From Bacillus massiliglaciei (lineage in GTDB: Bacteria; Bacillota; Bacilli; Bacillales; DSM-1321), in the NCBI RefSeq assembly GCF_900098925.1, contig NZ_LT622358.1:429305-493304 (forward strand): 64,000 nucleotides of DNA, given 5' to 3'. The notes below the pieces were generated by a model. The model was not told where the DNA came from. It searched no databases and was given only the letters and a program-made list of their open reading frames with translations. Position numbers and translations under genes: made by a program. This document shows, in pieces, positions 1 through 8,826 of this stretch; position 1 is the stretch's first letter, and each line of letters opens with the position of its first letter.

Positions 1-1882
1 GCCCGGCATGGGTGCAGTCTATAGGGTGAGAGTCCCGAACCATGAAGGCAGTAGTAATGGTTAGCTTAACGCAAGGGTGTCTGTGGTGACGCAGAATCTG
101 AAGGAAGCGAGCGGCAAACCTCCGGTCTGAGGAACACGAACTTCATATAAGGCTAGGTACCATTGGATGAGTTTGCACAACAAAACGAAGTCCTTACTGC
201 CGAAGGTGGTACAGAGTAAATGAAGCAGATAGATGGAGGGAAAGACTGTACTCTTACCCGGGGAGGTCTGATTGGAACGCCAAGTTCCCTTGGTAACCTA
301 TCCAGCGATGGACAGCTGAACAATCAGAAGTCAGCCGAGGTCATAGTACCATTCCAACTCGAGATGGAATGGGAAGGACTGAACTATTAGGAAGAACGAG
401 AACTAGGCATATAATTCCTGTATAGAAGCAGACAATCCGAAAGGACTTACTTGAAGGAGGAAGTGGTGAATTCCACAGGGGACTTCATGAGGGTGGAGCA
501 GGAATAACATAATTAGATTTCTACGTTCACGTCGAAAGGAAATATCACATGTTAATGGATCTGATTCTGTCACGGGAAAACTTAATAGAAGCACTTAAAC
601 GTGTGGAGAAGAACAAAGGGAGTCACGGCATAGATGGAATGTCCGTAAAATCCCTACGAAGACATCTCTATGAGAACTGGGAAACTCTTTGTGATTCATT
701 AAGGGAAGGTACCTATCAACCTAACCCAGTCCGTCGAGTCGAAATCCCGAAACCGAACGGTGGAGTAAGATTACTAGGAATACCTACCGTGACAGACCGG
801 TTCATTCAACAGGCTATCGCCCAAGTTCTAACCCCACTTCTTGACCCAACCTTCTCAGAACATAGTTATGGGTTTAGACCAAATAGAAGAGGTCATGATG
901 CGGTTCGTAAAGCAAGGGAATATATAAGTGAAGGTTATAGATGGGTGATTGACATGGACTTGGAGAAATTCTTTGATAGAGTCAATCATGATAAGTTAAT
1001 GGGGATATTAGCAAGTAGAATCCAAGACCGGCTGGTCTTGAAACTTATACGGAAATATCTCCAAGCAGGAATTATGATGAATGGTGTAGTCTATGATGCA
1101 GAAGAAGGAACACCACAAGGAGGTCCACTGAGCCCCCTTCTTTCGAATATCCTTTTGGATAAACTTGATAAAGAGTTAGAAAGGAGAGGTCACAAGTTTG
1201 TCCGCTACGCCGATGATTGTAATATTTACATGAAATCGAAGAAAGCTGGAGAACGAGTGATGAACTCAATTACATGCTTTATTGAGCAGAAATTAAAGCT
1301 CAAAGTAAATAGAGAAAAGTCAGCAGTTGATCGCCCGTGGAAACGAAAGTTTCTTGGCTTTAGCTTTACGGTCAATAAGAAACCGAAGGTTCGAATAGCC
1401 AATGAAAGTATTAAAAGGCTTAAGGCTAAAATACGGGAGTTAACCTCCCGTTCTAAACAAATTCCTATGGAAGTTAGAATCGAGAAACTAAATCAATATC
1501 TAACGGGATGGTGTGGATATTTTGCATTGGCTGATACACCAAGTAAATTTAAAGAATTTGATGAGTGGATTAGACGGAGACTCCGTATGCTTGAATGGAA
1601 ACAATGGAAGAAACCGAGGACAAGAGTAAGAAAACTCAAAGGTCTAGGTGTCCCTGACCAAAAGGCATATGAATGGGGAAACTCCAGAAAGAAATATTGG
1701 AGAATAGCCTGTAGTCCAATCTTACACAAAACCCTCAATAACTTGTATTGGAGTCACCGAGGGTTGAAAAGTTTATATAATCGATATGAATTTCTGCGTC
1801 AAACTTAATGGAACCGCCGTATACCGAACGGTACGTACGGTGGTGTGAGAGGTCGGGGGTTAATCACCCCCTCCTACTCGAT
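1..1882 (+). mobile_element. Group II intron, 5' end cut by window edge
   Basis: A self-splicing ribozyme with its own reverse transcriptase. The window opens inside the conserved 5' region, which usually reads GTGCG then CCCGGC, so only a few bases are probably missing. Bases 1 to 548 look like ribozyme domains I to IV. After the maturase stop, 1808-1850 forms domain V (stem CCGCCGTA with TACGTACGGTGG) and 1851-1880 forms the domain VI hairpin GGGGGTTAATCACCCCC, followed by CTCCTACTCGAT. The intron should end near 1882. The 3' flank has no recognisable exon. A short open stretch (1889-1966) ends in YRESTL but is preceded by an in-frame TAG, so the host gene is unknown. Confidence 0.85.
549..1808 (+). 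CDS. ltrA: Group II intron reverse transcriptase/maturase
   Basis: Intron-encoded protein of 419 residues that helps splicing and copies the intron RNA at a DNA target. Reverse transcriptase blocks run from about residue 60 to 260, with PTVTDRFIQQAI, the catalytic YADD at residues 220-223, and GTPQGGPLSPLLSN upstream of it. A maturase (GIIM) domain follows at about 285-370, including YLTGWCGYF. No HNH endonuclease domain is visible at the C terminus, so the protein probably relies on replication forks or nicked targets. Length and motifs are complete, so it is likely functional. Confidence 0.93.
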   Translation: MLMDLILSRENLIEALKRVEKNKGSHGIDGMSVKSLRRHLYENWETLCDSLREGTYQPNPVRRVEIPKPNGGVRLLGIPTVTDRFIQQAIAQVLTPLLDPTFSEHSYGFRPNRRGHDAVRKAREYISEGYRWVIDMDLEKFFDRVNHDKLMGILASRIQDRLVLKLIRKYLQAGIMMNGVVYDAEEGTPQGGPLSPLLSNILLDKLDKELERRGHKFVRYADDCNIYMKSKKAGERVMNSITCFIEQKLKLKVNREKSAVDRPWKRKFLGFSFTVNKKPKVRIANESIKRLKAKIRELTSRSKQIPMEVRIEKLNQYLTGWCGYFALADTPSKFKEFDEWIRRRLRMLEWKQWKKPRTRVRKLKGLGVPDQKAYEWGNSRKKYWRIACSPILHKTLNNLYWSHRGLKSLYNRYEFLRQT

Positions 1883-1974
1883 GCATTAGGGATTCATCAA
1901 AGAAAAACGCTGCCTTAAAAAAGGAAATTATCCGTTTTTAGTAGAAGAGTATAGAGAGAGTACTCTATGATTAC
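1883..1974. other. Spacer between intron and SDR gene
   Basis: This 92-base stretch holds the 3' flank of the intron. One frame is open from 1889 to 1966 (26 codons) but has no start codon and no recognisable family. It could be the tail of the gene that the intron entered. Confidence 0.3.
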
Positions 1975-2748
1975 TTAATCCATAACGAGTCCGCCGTCTA
2001 CGACAAGATTCTGTCCGGTTACGGAACGGCTCCATGGGGATGCAAAAAATAGAACAGCATCCGCAGCTTCTTCTGGTGTTGTCACTTTTTTCAGAGGTGT
2101 GCTTTGACGTATGAGCTCGAAAACCTCTTCCGGCGTGGCAGAACTTGCATCCGTCTGTTCTAATAAGCCTCCTGACACCATATTTACAGTGATTCCCTTT
2201 TCACCTAATTCTCTTGCCATATTTCTAGTAAAGCCAAGAAGAGCAGCTTTGCTTGTGTTGTAGTCATGATAGGCTACAACAGGGTTTTGAAAGAGGTTCG
2301 TCCCAATATTAATGATACGCCCAAAATTTCGTTCGGTCATGCCGGGAAGAGCTGCCTGAACGGTATGAAGGGCTGCTTTAACGCTTCCTTCAAACTGCGT
2401 CTCATAATCAGTCCATGAAATAGTATTGGCGTTTTTTTTATTTACAGCATCGAATTTGAAATGTACTAAGGCATTGTTCACTACAGTTGTGATCGGTTCG
2501 CCGAAATGGTTTTTCGCTATTCGGAATAAATCTTGTATTTCTTCTTGATTTCTAACGTCAGCCTTAATCGCGATTGCCCGTTCAGAGCCGATTCTTTCAG
2601 CTGCCTCTTTTGCTTCTTGTTCACTGTGAAGGTAATTGATGACGACGCGTGCTCCTTCTCTTCCGAACGCTTTGGCAATAGCGGCTCCAAGTCCTTTGCT
2701 GCTTCCTGTAACTAACACGATTTGATCCTTCAATTCCACGTGATACAT
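1975..2748 (-). CDS. Short-chain dehydrogenase/reductase under TPP riboswitch
   Basis: A 257-residue classical SDR, resembling 3-oxoacyl-ACP reductases. The cofactor motif TGSSKGLG is at about residues 14-21, the NNA motif (VVNNALV) near 90, and YHDYNTSKAAL supplies the Tyr-x-x-x-Lys-type catalytic pair. The conserved C-terminal VTGQNLVVDGG is present. It stands alone: upstream is a complete thiamin pyrophosphate riboswitch with terminator, downstream the intron. It is therefore likely repressed when thiamin pyrophosphate is plentiful, suggesting a role in thiamin precursor salvage or synthesis. The substrate cannot be read from sequence. Confidence 0.85.
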   Translation of the reverse strand: MYHVELKDQIVLVTGSSKGLGAAIAKAFGREGARVVINYLHSEQEAKEAAERIGSERAIAIKADVRNQEEIQDLFRIAKNHFGEPITTVVNNALVHFKFDAVNKKNANTISWTDYETQFEGSVKAALHTVQAALPGMTERNFGRIINIGTNLFQNPVVAYHDYNTSKAALLGFTRNMARELGEKGITVNMVSGGLLEQTDASSATPEEVFELIRQSTPLKKVTTPEEAADAVLFFASPWSRSVTGQNLVVDGGLVMD

Positions 2749-2764
2749 CTCCTTTTATGTAAAT

Positions 2765-2822
2765 AAATAAAAAAGGCCACTCTGATGAGTGACCTGAAAT
2801 ACCGAAAAGAGTTCTATTTCAG
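2765..2822 (-). terminator. Riboswitch expression platform (terminator/antiterminator)
   Basis: On the minus strand GGTCACTC and GAGTGGCC (2775-2794) form an 8-bp hairpin followed by TTTTTT. The 5' arm of this terminator is also part of TATTTCAGGTCACT, which can pair with AGTGACTGAAATA just after the aptamer (one bulge). The antiterminator consumes the 3' strand of aptamer helix P1. Ligand binding should lock P1 and free the terminator, so this is a transcription-attenuation switch. Confidence 0.85.
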
Positions 2823-2910
2823 TCACTTCCCTCCGCCGATATTAATCGGATCAGGTTCAAAGGGTCAGAGCTTGAACACTCTTCTCAGCCGCAATGTGCT
2901 CCCCTAGTGA
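2823..2910 (-). promoter_or_regulatory. TPP (THI-box) riboswitch aptamer
   Basis: Minus-strand sequence carries the hallmarks of the thiamin pyrophosphate aptamer in order: AGGGGAGC, GCTGAGA, ACCCTTTGAACCTGATC, TTAATATCGGCGGAGGGAA. P1 closes by TCAC at one end and GTGA at the other. A promoter -10 box TATACT with an upstream TG lies at 2920-2925 (minus strand). It controls the SDR gene at 1975-2748. Confidence 0.95.
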
Positions 2911-3036
2911 TACAAACAAAGTATAACAGAAGAAGATAGAACGGGCGAAAAAAACTGCTTGCAAAAAAATAACTCGATATACAAGTACAGAATTTAAAAG
3001 ATAATAAATCCGTTAATATAAAAAGGAGATATACAT

Positions 3037-3735
3037 ATGAATAAAGAATGGACTGTGTCAGCGCAGGGGAAATGGGATGAAATGGCGGAACACTGGGCGG
3101 ATAATTCCAGAAATATGTGGGAGTCCGGAAGCCGAAAAGAAATCATCCCTTTCCTGGAAACATATCTTCCGCCAGAAATCGAATTAGCTGATTTGGGCTG
3201 CGGTGATGGCTATGGGTCATGGAAGCTGGCGAAACAGGGATATAAAGTAACCGGTATTGATTTTTCTAAAGATATGATAGAGCTTGCGAAGGAAAAAGCG
3301 ATGGATCCAGAAATCAGTGAACTTAACTTTTTGGCGGGGAATTTAATGGAGCTTCCTTTTGAAGCAAATATGTTTGATGCAGCACTTGCCGTCAATTCTT
3401 TAGAATGGACTGAAGTTCCTGTACGCGCATTGGCTGAGATGGAAAGAATTGTGAAACCTGGTGGGTTCATCTGCATTGGGCTGTTAGGACCGACTGCTGC
3501 ACCGAGGATGCATGCATTCCGCAGATTATTTGGCGACAAAGTGATCATGAATACAATGCAGGCCTGGGAATTGAAAAAGCTGGCGGATACGATGGGCTGG
3601 AAGCTTAAGGGTGAAAAAGGAGTGCCGAAAAGAGGAATGAATTTTGCTGAACTTGGTCACTTTTCAGAGGAACTGAAGATGGCCGTTTCGTTTATGTGGC
3701 TGTTTGTTTTCCAAACAGCATTGGACAGATCATAA
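3037..3735 (+). CDS. yodH: Class I SAM-dependent methyltransferase (YodH-like)
   Basis: A 232-residue class I methyltransferase. Motif I is LADLGCGDGYGS at about residues 50-61, the acidic residue ending strand 2 is in VTGIDFS near 72-78, and motif IV is FDAALAVNSLEW near 115-125. The N terminus (NKEWTVSAQGKWDEMAEHW) resembles B. subtilis YodH, which has about the same length. The acceptor is unknown. It is a single-gene unit with a very strong ribosome binding site, AAGGAG, ending at the shared terminator before metA. Confidence 0.75.
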   Translation: MNKEWTVSAQGKWDEMAEHWADNSRNMWESGSRKEIIPFLETYLPPEIELADLGCGDGYGSWKLAKQGYKVTGIDFSKDMIELAKEKAMDPEISELNFLAGNLMELPFEANMFDAALAVNSLEWTEVPVRALAEMERIVKPGGFICIGLLGPTAAPRMHAFRRLFGDKVIMNTMQAWELKKLADTMGWKLKGEKGVPKRGMNFAELGHFSEELKMAVSFMWLFVFQTALDRS

Positions 3736-3787
3736 TGGAATATACTTTGGCATGCAGATTTGTGGGTGAGAAGGGGCGGAAAGCTGA

Positions 3788-3814
3788 AAAGCCGGTTTTT
3801 AAACCGGCTTTCTG
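3788..3814. terminator. Bidirectional terminator between yodH-like gene and metA
   Basis: AAAGCCGGTTT and AAACCGGCTTT form a perfect 11-bp stem with a two-base loop, flanked by A and T runs on both sides. It can serve the converging methyltransferase gene and metA. Confidence 0.85.
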
Positions 3815-3816
3815 CA

Positions 3817-4725
3817 TCAGGACCATTCATATGGAGTAAGCTGATATACATAGTAGTTCAGCCAGTTGGAGAACATGAGACTGCAATGGCTCTTCCAGCG
3901 ATAAATCGGTATTTGTTCTGGATCATTGTTTGGATAATAATTCAAAGGAAGCGCAGTATCCAGTCCGCGCTGCCGATCACGCTTAAATTCTTCCCCAAGG
4001 GTAAAGGCGTCATATTCAAAATGGCCGGTGATCATGATGTTGCGGCCATTTTTTGACACGGCCATTAAAACACCTGCCTCCTCCGACTTTGCCAGCACTT
4101 TTAACTCAGGGTGGTCCTTTAGCTTTTCATAATCAATGTCTGTATGCCGTGAATGAGGGGCAAAAAAGAAGTCATCGAATCCGCGGACGAGGTCTTCATT
4201 TGGTATAAGGACTTCGTGCTCGAAAACGCCGAAGCATTTCTGGGGGAGCTCGAACTTTTCAATGCCATAATGATGGTAAAAAGCTGCCTGGGCTCCCCAG
4301 CATATATGTAGGTTGGATGTGACATTTTTCTGGGACCAATCCATGATCTGTTTTAACTCTTCCCAGTAATCTACCTCTTGAAAAGGAAGTTTTTCAATGG
4401 GTGCTCCTGTCATGATCAGGCCATCGTATTTTTTATCCTTCACTTCATCAAACGATTTGTAAAACTGATCTAAATGCAATTTGGAAGTGTTTTTGGAAGT
4501 GTGTGTTGAAAGCCTCAGAAAGGTAATATTCACCTGCAGCGGCGTATTTCCAAGAAAACGCAGCAATTGCGCTTCGGCTTTTTCTTTCTCAGGCATTAAA
4601 TTCAGGATTACTATATTGAGGGGACGGATGTCTTGCGAGACCGCCCGCTCTTCATCCATGACAAAGATGTTTTCCTCCTCCAGTATTTCTTTTGCAGGAA
4701 GTCTTTTAGGAATTCTGATTGGCAT
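3817..4725 (-). CDS. metA: Homoserine O-acetyltransferase MetA
   Basis: First committed step of methionine synthesis: transfers an acyl group to homoserine. The 302-residue protein has the full active site, with Cys142 (HICWGAQ), His235 and Glu237 (TGHFEYDA). Residue 111 is Glu (TGAPIE), the residue known in this family to select acetyl-CoA; Gly there gives succinyl-CoA. It should therefore make O-acetylhomoserine despite the usual succinyltransferase label. No S-box or T-box leader is visible in the 200 bases upstream. Confidence 0.95.
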   Translation of the reverse strand: MPIRIPKRLPAKEILEEENIFVMDEERAVSQDIRPLNIVILNLMPEKEKAEAQLLRFLGNTPLQVNITFLRLSTHTSKNTSKLHLDQFYKSFDEVKDKKYDGLIMTGAPIEKLPFQEVDYWEELKQIMDWSQKNVTSNLHICWGAQAAFYHHYGIEKFELPQKCFGVFEHEVLIPNEDLVRGFDDFFFAPHSRHTDIDYEKLKDHPELKVLAKSEEAGVLMAVSKNGRNIMITGHFEYDAFTLGEEFKRDRQRGLDTALPLNYYPNNDPEQIPIYRWKSHCSLMFSNWLNYYVYQLTPYEWS

Positions 4726-4938
4726 GATGGGCCTCCTTCATTGTAAACATAATAGTCTTATTATATAGAATTTTTGAAAATATGAAAGTCATGAGCCCGG
4801 AAAAAGGGAATTTTAACACTGCCTGAGACGAAATGAACGATTTCAGCGAGGATAAAGTGTAAAATGAGAAGGGGCAGAAACCATGCCGGGACTCATTGAA
4901 TTGGCGCAGCTGTGCTGCAAGAAAGAGGAGAGAGGTAA

Positions 4939-5487
4939 TTGTTTGATCCAACAGCATTTGAGAATATGAAAGTCGTCATAGAAGGGGCCGTCTATGACCG
5001 CGATTTAATAGGCGATATTTTAGTAACAGACCGAGAAGAAACCGTAAATCTTTCAAAACTATCAAGGAATTATTCAATAGAATTTGAGCTGAAGCATGAG
5101 ACGAAGCAGACAATGGAGAAAAAAATAAGGGGAACATTGACCTTAAATGCTTCCCTTGCCAATTTGGCTGCAGAACTCCTTACATCCCAAGTGAATGAAA
5201 AGGAAGCTGGAAGCTCTGTTGAAATATCCATTTGGATAAACATCCGTTTAAGCGAAAAAGAGATTTCAGCCATGAAACAGGAGCTCGAGCGAATTTGGGG
5301 AACAAAGCGGCTGATTGAATTAACGGTGACTGAAAATCAAAATAATCAGGCCGAAACATCTTGTTCATCGGCTTGGACTATCAGGTTTGGCCGTTTGGTG
5401 ACAGAAGATCAAATGGACGATCTGGAGGATATGACCGAATACTTGATTCAGTCTTTGGAAATGACAGAAAAGATAGTCTCCAGATAA
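4939..5487 (+). CDS. Hypothetical protein, 182 aa
   Basis: Not recognised. A soluble, acidic protein starting with TTG after GAAAGAGGAGAG. No signal peptide or membrane segment is visible. The charged, alternating composition suggests an alpha/beta fold. It sits between metA (divergent) and the glutathione peroxidase gene, separated from the latter by about 70 bases. Confidence 0.75.
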   Translation: MFDPTAFENMKVVIEGAVYDRDLIGDILVTDREETVNLSKLSRNYSIEFELKHETKQTMEKKIRGTLTLNASLANLAAELLTSQVNEKEAGSSVEISIWINIRLSEKEISAMKQELERIWGTKRLIELTVTENQNNQAETSCSSAWTIRFGRLVTEDQMDDLEDMTEYLIQSLEMTEKIVSR

Positions 5488-5561
5488 AAACAGATTCTAA
5501 GAATGGAAAACAGGATAGCTGAGATGTAAACTAAAGTGAGCAAAACAGAGGAGTGATTTTC

Positions 5562-6038
5562 TTGTCGATCTACGAGTTCAAAGTCGATAAAATTAATGGT
5601 GAGGCTGTATCTTTGGATGAATACCGCGGCAAAGTAATCGTTATCGTAAATACGGCAAGCAAATGCGGCTTTGCCCCTCAATATGATGATCTCCAGGGCT
5701 TGTATGAGCGGTATATGGATGAAGGTCTTGTCATTTTGGGCTTTCCGTGCAATCAGTTTTTGAATCAAGAGCCAGGCGATAATTTAGAAATTGATGCTTA
5801 TTGCCGGCTCAATCGCGGCGTTACTTTTCCGATGTTTGCCAAAGTACTTGTGAAAGGCAGGGAGGCACATCCGCTTTTCCGTTATTTATCTGAAAATGCC
5901 CCGGGGATGATGGGGTCTAAATCAATAAAATGGAATTTCACGAAGTTCCTTATTGACCGGGAAGGAAACATCGTCAATCGGTATGCTCCGCAGACAAAGC
6001 CTTATGAAATGGAAGAGGACATAAAAAAACTTCTCTAA
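5562..6038 (+). CDS. bsaA: Glutathione peroxidase family thiol peroxidase
   Basis: A thioredoxin-fold peroxidase that reduces hydroperoxides, in bacilli probably with thioredoxin or bacillithiol rather than glutathione. The peroxidatic Cys35 is in NTASKCGF, the Gln in GFPCNQF and the Trp in IKWNFTKF complete the catalytic set. TTG at 5562 is chosen because GAGGAG (5548-5553) is eight bases upstream; the GTG at 5553 would overlap this site. From memory, bsaA, ypgQ and ypgR are neighbours in B. subtilis, as here. Confidence 0.93.
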   Translation: MSIYEFKVDKINGEAVSLDEYRGKVIVIVNTASKCGFAPQYDDLQGLYERYMDEGLVILGFPCNQFLNQEPGDNLEIDAYCRLNRGVTFPMFAKVLVKGREAHPLFRYLSENAPGMMGSKSIKWNFTKFLIDREGNIVNRYAPQTKPYEMEEDIKKLL

Positions 6039-6108
6039 AAAGTCTTTATCCAAAAAGCAGGACAGCCTGGGAGCCGCCGAGATATAAGAGATTCAGCTGC
6101 TTTTTAGT

Positions 6109-6135
6109 CTGCCGGGAGTCCGGCAGGCTTTTTTT
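6109..6135 (+). terminator. Terminator after bsaA
   Basis: CTGCCGG GAGT CCGGCAG hairpin followed by GCTTTTTTT. Confidence 0.9.
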
Positions 6136-6214
6136 CTGAAGAAGCCGCCAAGACAGGAGAATTTCCGCACAGACAGAACCATGGTAGAATAAAGGATAGC
6201 TGCGGAGGGATTAG

Positions 6215-6859
6215 ATGAAAAAAGAGTGGATTGAAAAAACCGAAGTGCGTGTAAAGGAACTATTGCAATCAGATGCAAGCGGACATGATTGGTTCCATAT
6301 TGATCGTGTACGGAAGCTTGCCTTACATATAGCAGGAGCTGAACAGCGCGGCGATGCTTTTATCATTGAAATGGCCGCTCTGCTGCATGATATTCCGGAT
6401 GACAAGATAGCCGGGTCTGAAAAGGCAGGACAGGTTAAACTTCAAAGCATATATCTGGGAATCGGACTTTCTGAAGACATGATTCCAAAGATCCAGGAGA
6501 TTATAGATACCATTTCCTTCAGCGCTGGGTTCACAGCACTTCCTTCAGCAGAGGCTGAGATTGTGCAGGATGCAGACAGGCTGGATGCTCTCGGAGCGAT
6601 CGGGATTGCCAGGACATTTGCCTATGGGGGGAAAAAGGGACAGCCAATGTATGATCCTGATCTTCCGGTAAGGGAGATGATGTCCAAAGAAGAATACAGA
6701 AATGGCAAGAGTTCTTCCGTCCATCATTTTTATGAAAAAATCCTGAAGCTTGAAGAAATGCTGCATACGGATACAGCAAAGAAAATAGCCGGGGAAAGGC
6801 ATTCATTTATAGAAGAATTCTTACAGCAATTTTATAAGGAATGGGATGTAAAACTATGA
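6215..6859 (+). CDS. ypgQ: HD-domain phosphohydrolase YpgQ
   Basis: A 214-residue metal-dependent phosphohydrolase. The HD-domain ligands are visible: His28 (HDWFHIDRV), His58-Asp59 (ALLHDIPD) and an Asp in IVQDADRLDALG. B. subtilis YpgQ is known to act on nucleoside triphosphates; that role is inferred by similarity. Its stop codon overlaps the start of the ABC-F gene (ATGA), implying translational coupling. Confidence 0.9.
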   Translation: MKKEWIEKTEVRVKELLQSDASGHDWFHIDRVRKLALHIAGAEQRGDAFIIEMAALLHDIPDDKIAGSEKAGQVKLQSIYLGIGLSEDMIPKIQEIIDTISFSAGFTALPSAEAEIVQDADRLDALGAIGIARTFAYGGKKGQPMYDPDLPVREMMSKEEYRNGKSSSVHHFYEKILKLEEMLHTDTAKKIAGERHSFIEEFLQQFYKEWDVKL

Positions 6860-8742
6860 AAGTATACAGTATGGAACATGTCACTAAAACCCAGGGGGAG
6901 AAGCTATTATTCAAAGAGATTTCATTTTCTGTCCCGCAAGGAGAAAAGATTGGAATAGTCGGCATTAATGGGACGGGGAAGTCCACGCTTCTGAATATCA
7001 TTGCAGGCAAAGAAGAAACGGATTTTGGAACTAAAGATCATCCAAACGACTACCGCATTTCATACTTAGAACAAGAACCTGCTATGGACGGCGAGTCTAC
7101 CATTATGGATTATCTGTTTGACGGAGATACACCGGTGTTCCGTTTACTGAAAAGATATGAGCACACACTGGCCAAGCTTCAGCAACACCCTGAAGATTCG
7201 GACCTACAGGCTCTTCTAATCAAGGAACAGCAGGAAATGGATGCCCTGAATGCCTGGGATACAAGTGCAAATGCCAAAATCTATTTGACAAAGCTTGGAC
7301 TGCCTGATTTCAGTAAATTGATCGGCTCGCTTTCAGGGGGCCAGAAGAAGAGAGCGGCCTTGGCGAAGACACTGATTGAGAACCCTGACCTGCTTATTTT
7401 AGACGAACCGACGAACCATCTGGATTTTGACAGCATTTCCTGGCTGGAAGACTACTTGCAGAAGTTTCAGGGCGCTGTCCTGTTCGTAACCCATGACCGC
7501 TATTTCCTCGATCGGGTTTCCAGCAAAATTTGGGAGCTGTCTGACTCGCGTCTTCATGAGTACAAGGGCAATTATGCGGATTACCTGGAAGCAAAAGCAG
7601 TGAGAGAAGAAAACGAATCGGCGGAAAGAGGCAAAAAAGAGAGCCTGTTTAAGAAGGAACTGGCCTGGATTCGAACTGGGGCCAAGGCGCGAAGCACCAA
7701 GCAAAAGGCAAGGATTAAGCGATTTGAAGACCTCGAAGGAGATATAAAAGATAAGAAAAGCAAAGAAAGTCTTGAAATGGAAATGAACGGGACAAGACTT
7801 GGGAAAAAAGTGTTTGAGCTTAAAGGTGTAAATAAGTCGTTTGCCGGAGAAAAAATTATTGATTCTTTTTCATATCTCTTCAAACCTGGTGACCGAATCG
7901 GAATCGTCGGTCCAAACGGAAGCGGGAAATCGACCTTAATGAATATTCTTGCCGGCCGTATCGATATCGACAGCGGGAGCATGGATATCGGGCAGACCGT
8001 GAAGATAGGCTATTATACTCAGGAAAATACAGAGATGGACGGGAATTTGAGGATGATTGAATATATCCGGGAAACAGCAGACTCCATTCAGCTTAAAGAT
8101 GGCTCCTATATTTCGGCCGCTCAAATGCTGGAACGGTTTCTCTTCCCGCTTCACACCCACGGCACACCGATCAGGAAACTTTCAGGCGGGGAAAAACGAA
8201 GACTTTTCCTCTTGAATATCTTAATGTCCGCTCCGAATGTTCTGTTATTGGATGAGCCGACTAATGATCTGGATACGCAGACGCTTACGGTTCTGGAGGA
8301 TTATCTGGAGACCTTCCCAGGGGTTGTCATTACTGTTTCTCATGATCGATATTTCCTTGATAAAGTATGCACACAGTTAATTGCTTTTAAGGAAAAAGGC
8401 AGCCTGGAGTTTTTCTTTGGCAGCTATTCTGAATACATTGATGCCGCTAAAACGGAGGAAGCAAGTCCGCCAGTCAAGGAAGCTCAGCCGGCCAAACAGC
8501 GCCAGGAACGAAAAAAGAAGAAGCTGACTTATGCTGAGACTAAGGAATGGGAAGAAATTGAAGGGAAGATGGAACAGGCAGAAGAGAGGCTGAAGCAAAT
8601 TACAGCTGAAATGGCTTCTGCAGGCAGTGACTATGAAGTGGTGCGCCTCCTTCTGACAGAGGAAAGCGAGCTGAACGAACAGCTTGAGCACATGATGGAA
8701 CGCTGGGCGTATCTCGCCGAAAAACTGGAAGAGGAAGAATAA
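6856..8742 (+). CDS. yfmR: ABC-F family ATPase, Uup/YfmR type
   Basis: A 628-residue twin-ATPase protein without membrane segments, belonging to the ribosome-acting ABC-F group. Two Walker A motifs (GINGTGKST near residue 37 and GPNGSGKST near 352), two signatures (LSGGQKKR, LSGGEKRR) and two Walker B motifs (LLILDEPTN, VLLLDEPTN) are present. The lysine-rich C-terminal coiled coil (about 545-628) marks the Uup/YfmR branch, which relieves stalled ribosomes at difficult sequences. The ATG at 6856 overlaps the ypgQ stop; an ATG 15 bases upstream lacks a properly spaced ribosome binding site. Confidence 0.88.
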   Translation: MKVYSMEHVTKTQGEKLLFKEISFSVPQGEKIGIVGINGTGKSTLLNIIAGKEETDFGTKDHPNDYRISYLEQEPAMDGESTIMDYLFDGDTPVFRLLKRYEHTLAKLQQHPEDSDLQALLIKEQQEMDALNAWDTSANAKIYLTKLGLPDFSKLIGSLSGGQKKRAALAKTLIENPDLLILDEPTNHLDFDSISWLEDYLQKFQGAVLFVTHDRYFLDRVSSKIWELSDSRLHEYKGNYADYLEAKAVREENESAERGKKESLFKKELAWIRTGAKARSTKQKARIKRFEDLEGDIKDKKSKESLEMEMNGTRLGKKVFELKGVNKSFAGEKIIDSFSYLFKPGDRIGIVGPNGSGKSTLMNILAGRIDIDSGSMDIGQTVKIGYYTQENTEMDGNLRMIEYIRETADSIQLKDGSYISAAQMLERFLFPLHTHGTPIRKLSGGEKRRLFLLNILMSAPNVLLLDEPTNDLDTQTLTVLEDYLETFPGVVITVSHDRYFLDKVCTQLIAFKEKGSLEFFFGSYSEYIDAAKTEEASPPVKEAQPAKQRQERKKKKLTYAETKEWEEIEGKMEQAEERLKQITAEMASAGSDYEVVRLLLTEESELNEQLEHMMERWAYLAEKLEEEE

Positions 8743-8826
8743 CAAGTCCGCGGCCATGAATCTTGCCTGACTGTATGGTAGAATTCAGGTAAAATACCCC
8801 TTTACTAAAAAAAAGGAGAGAGCGTT

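Noticed and set aside
3018-3040. Ribosome binding site identical to the T7 gene 10/pET leader (AAGGAGATATACATATG)
   Set aside because: Natural strong sites can look like this; flanking DNA is ordinary chromosomal sequence with no vector parts.
4726-4938. S-box (SAM) riboswitch before metA
   Set aside because: None of the conserved S-box segments is present on either strand.
8377-8757. Minus-strand frame of 126 codons within the ABC-F gene
   Set aside because: Shadow of the coiled-coil coding region; composition and lack of start signals argue against it.
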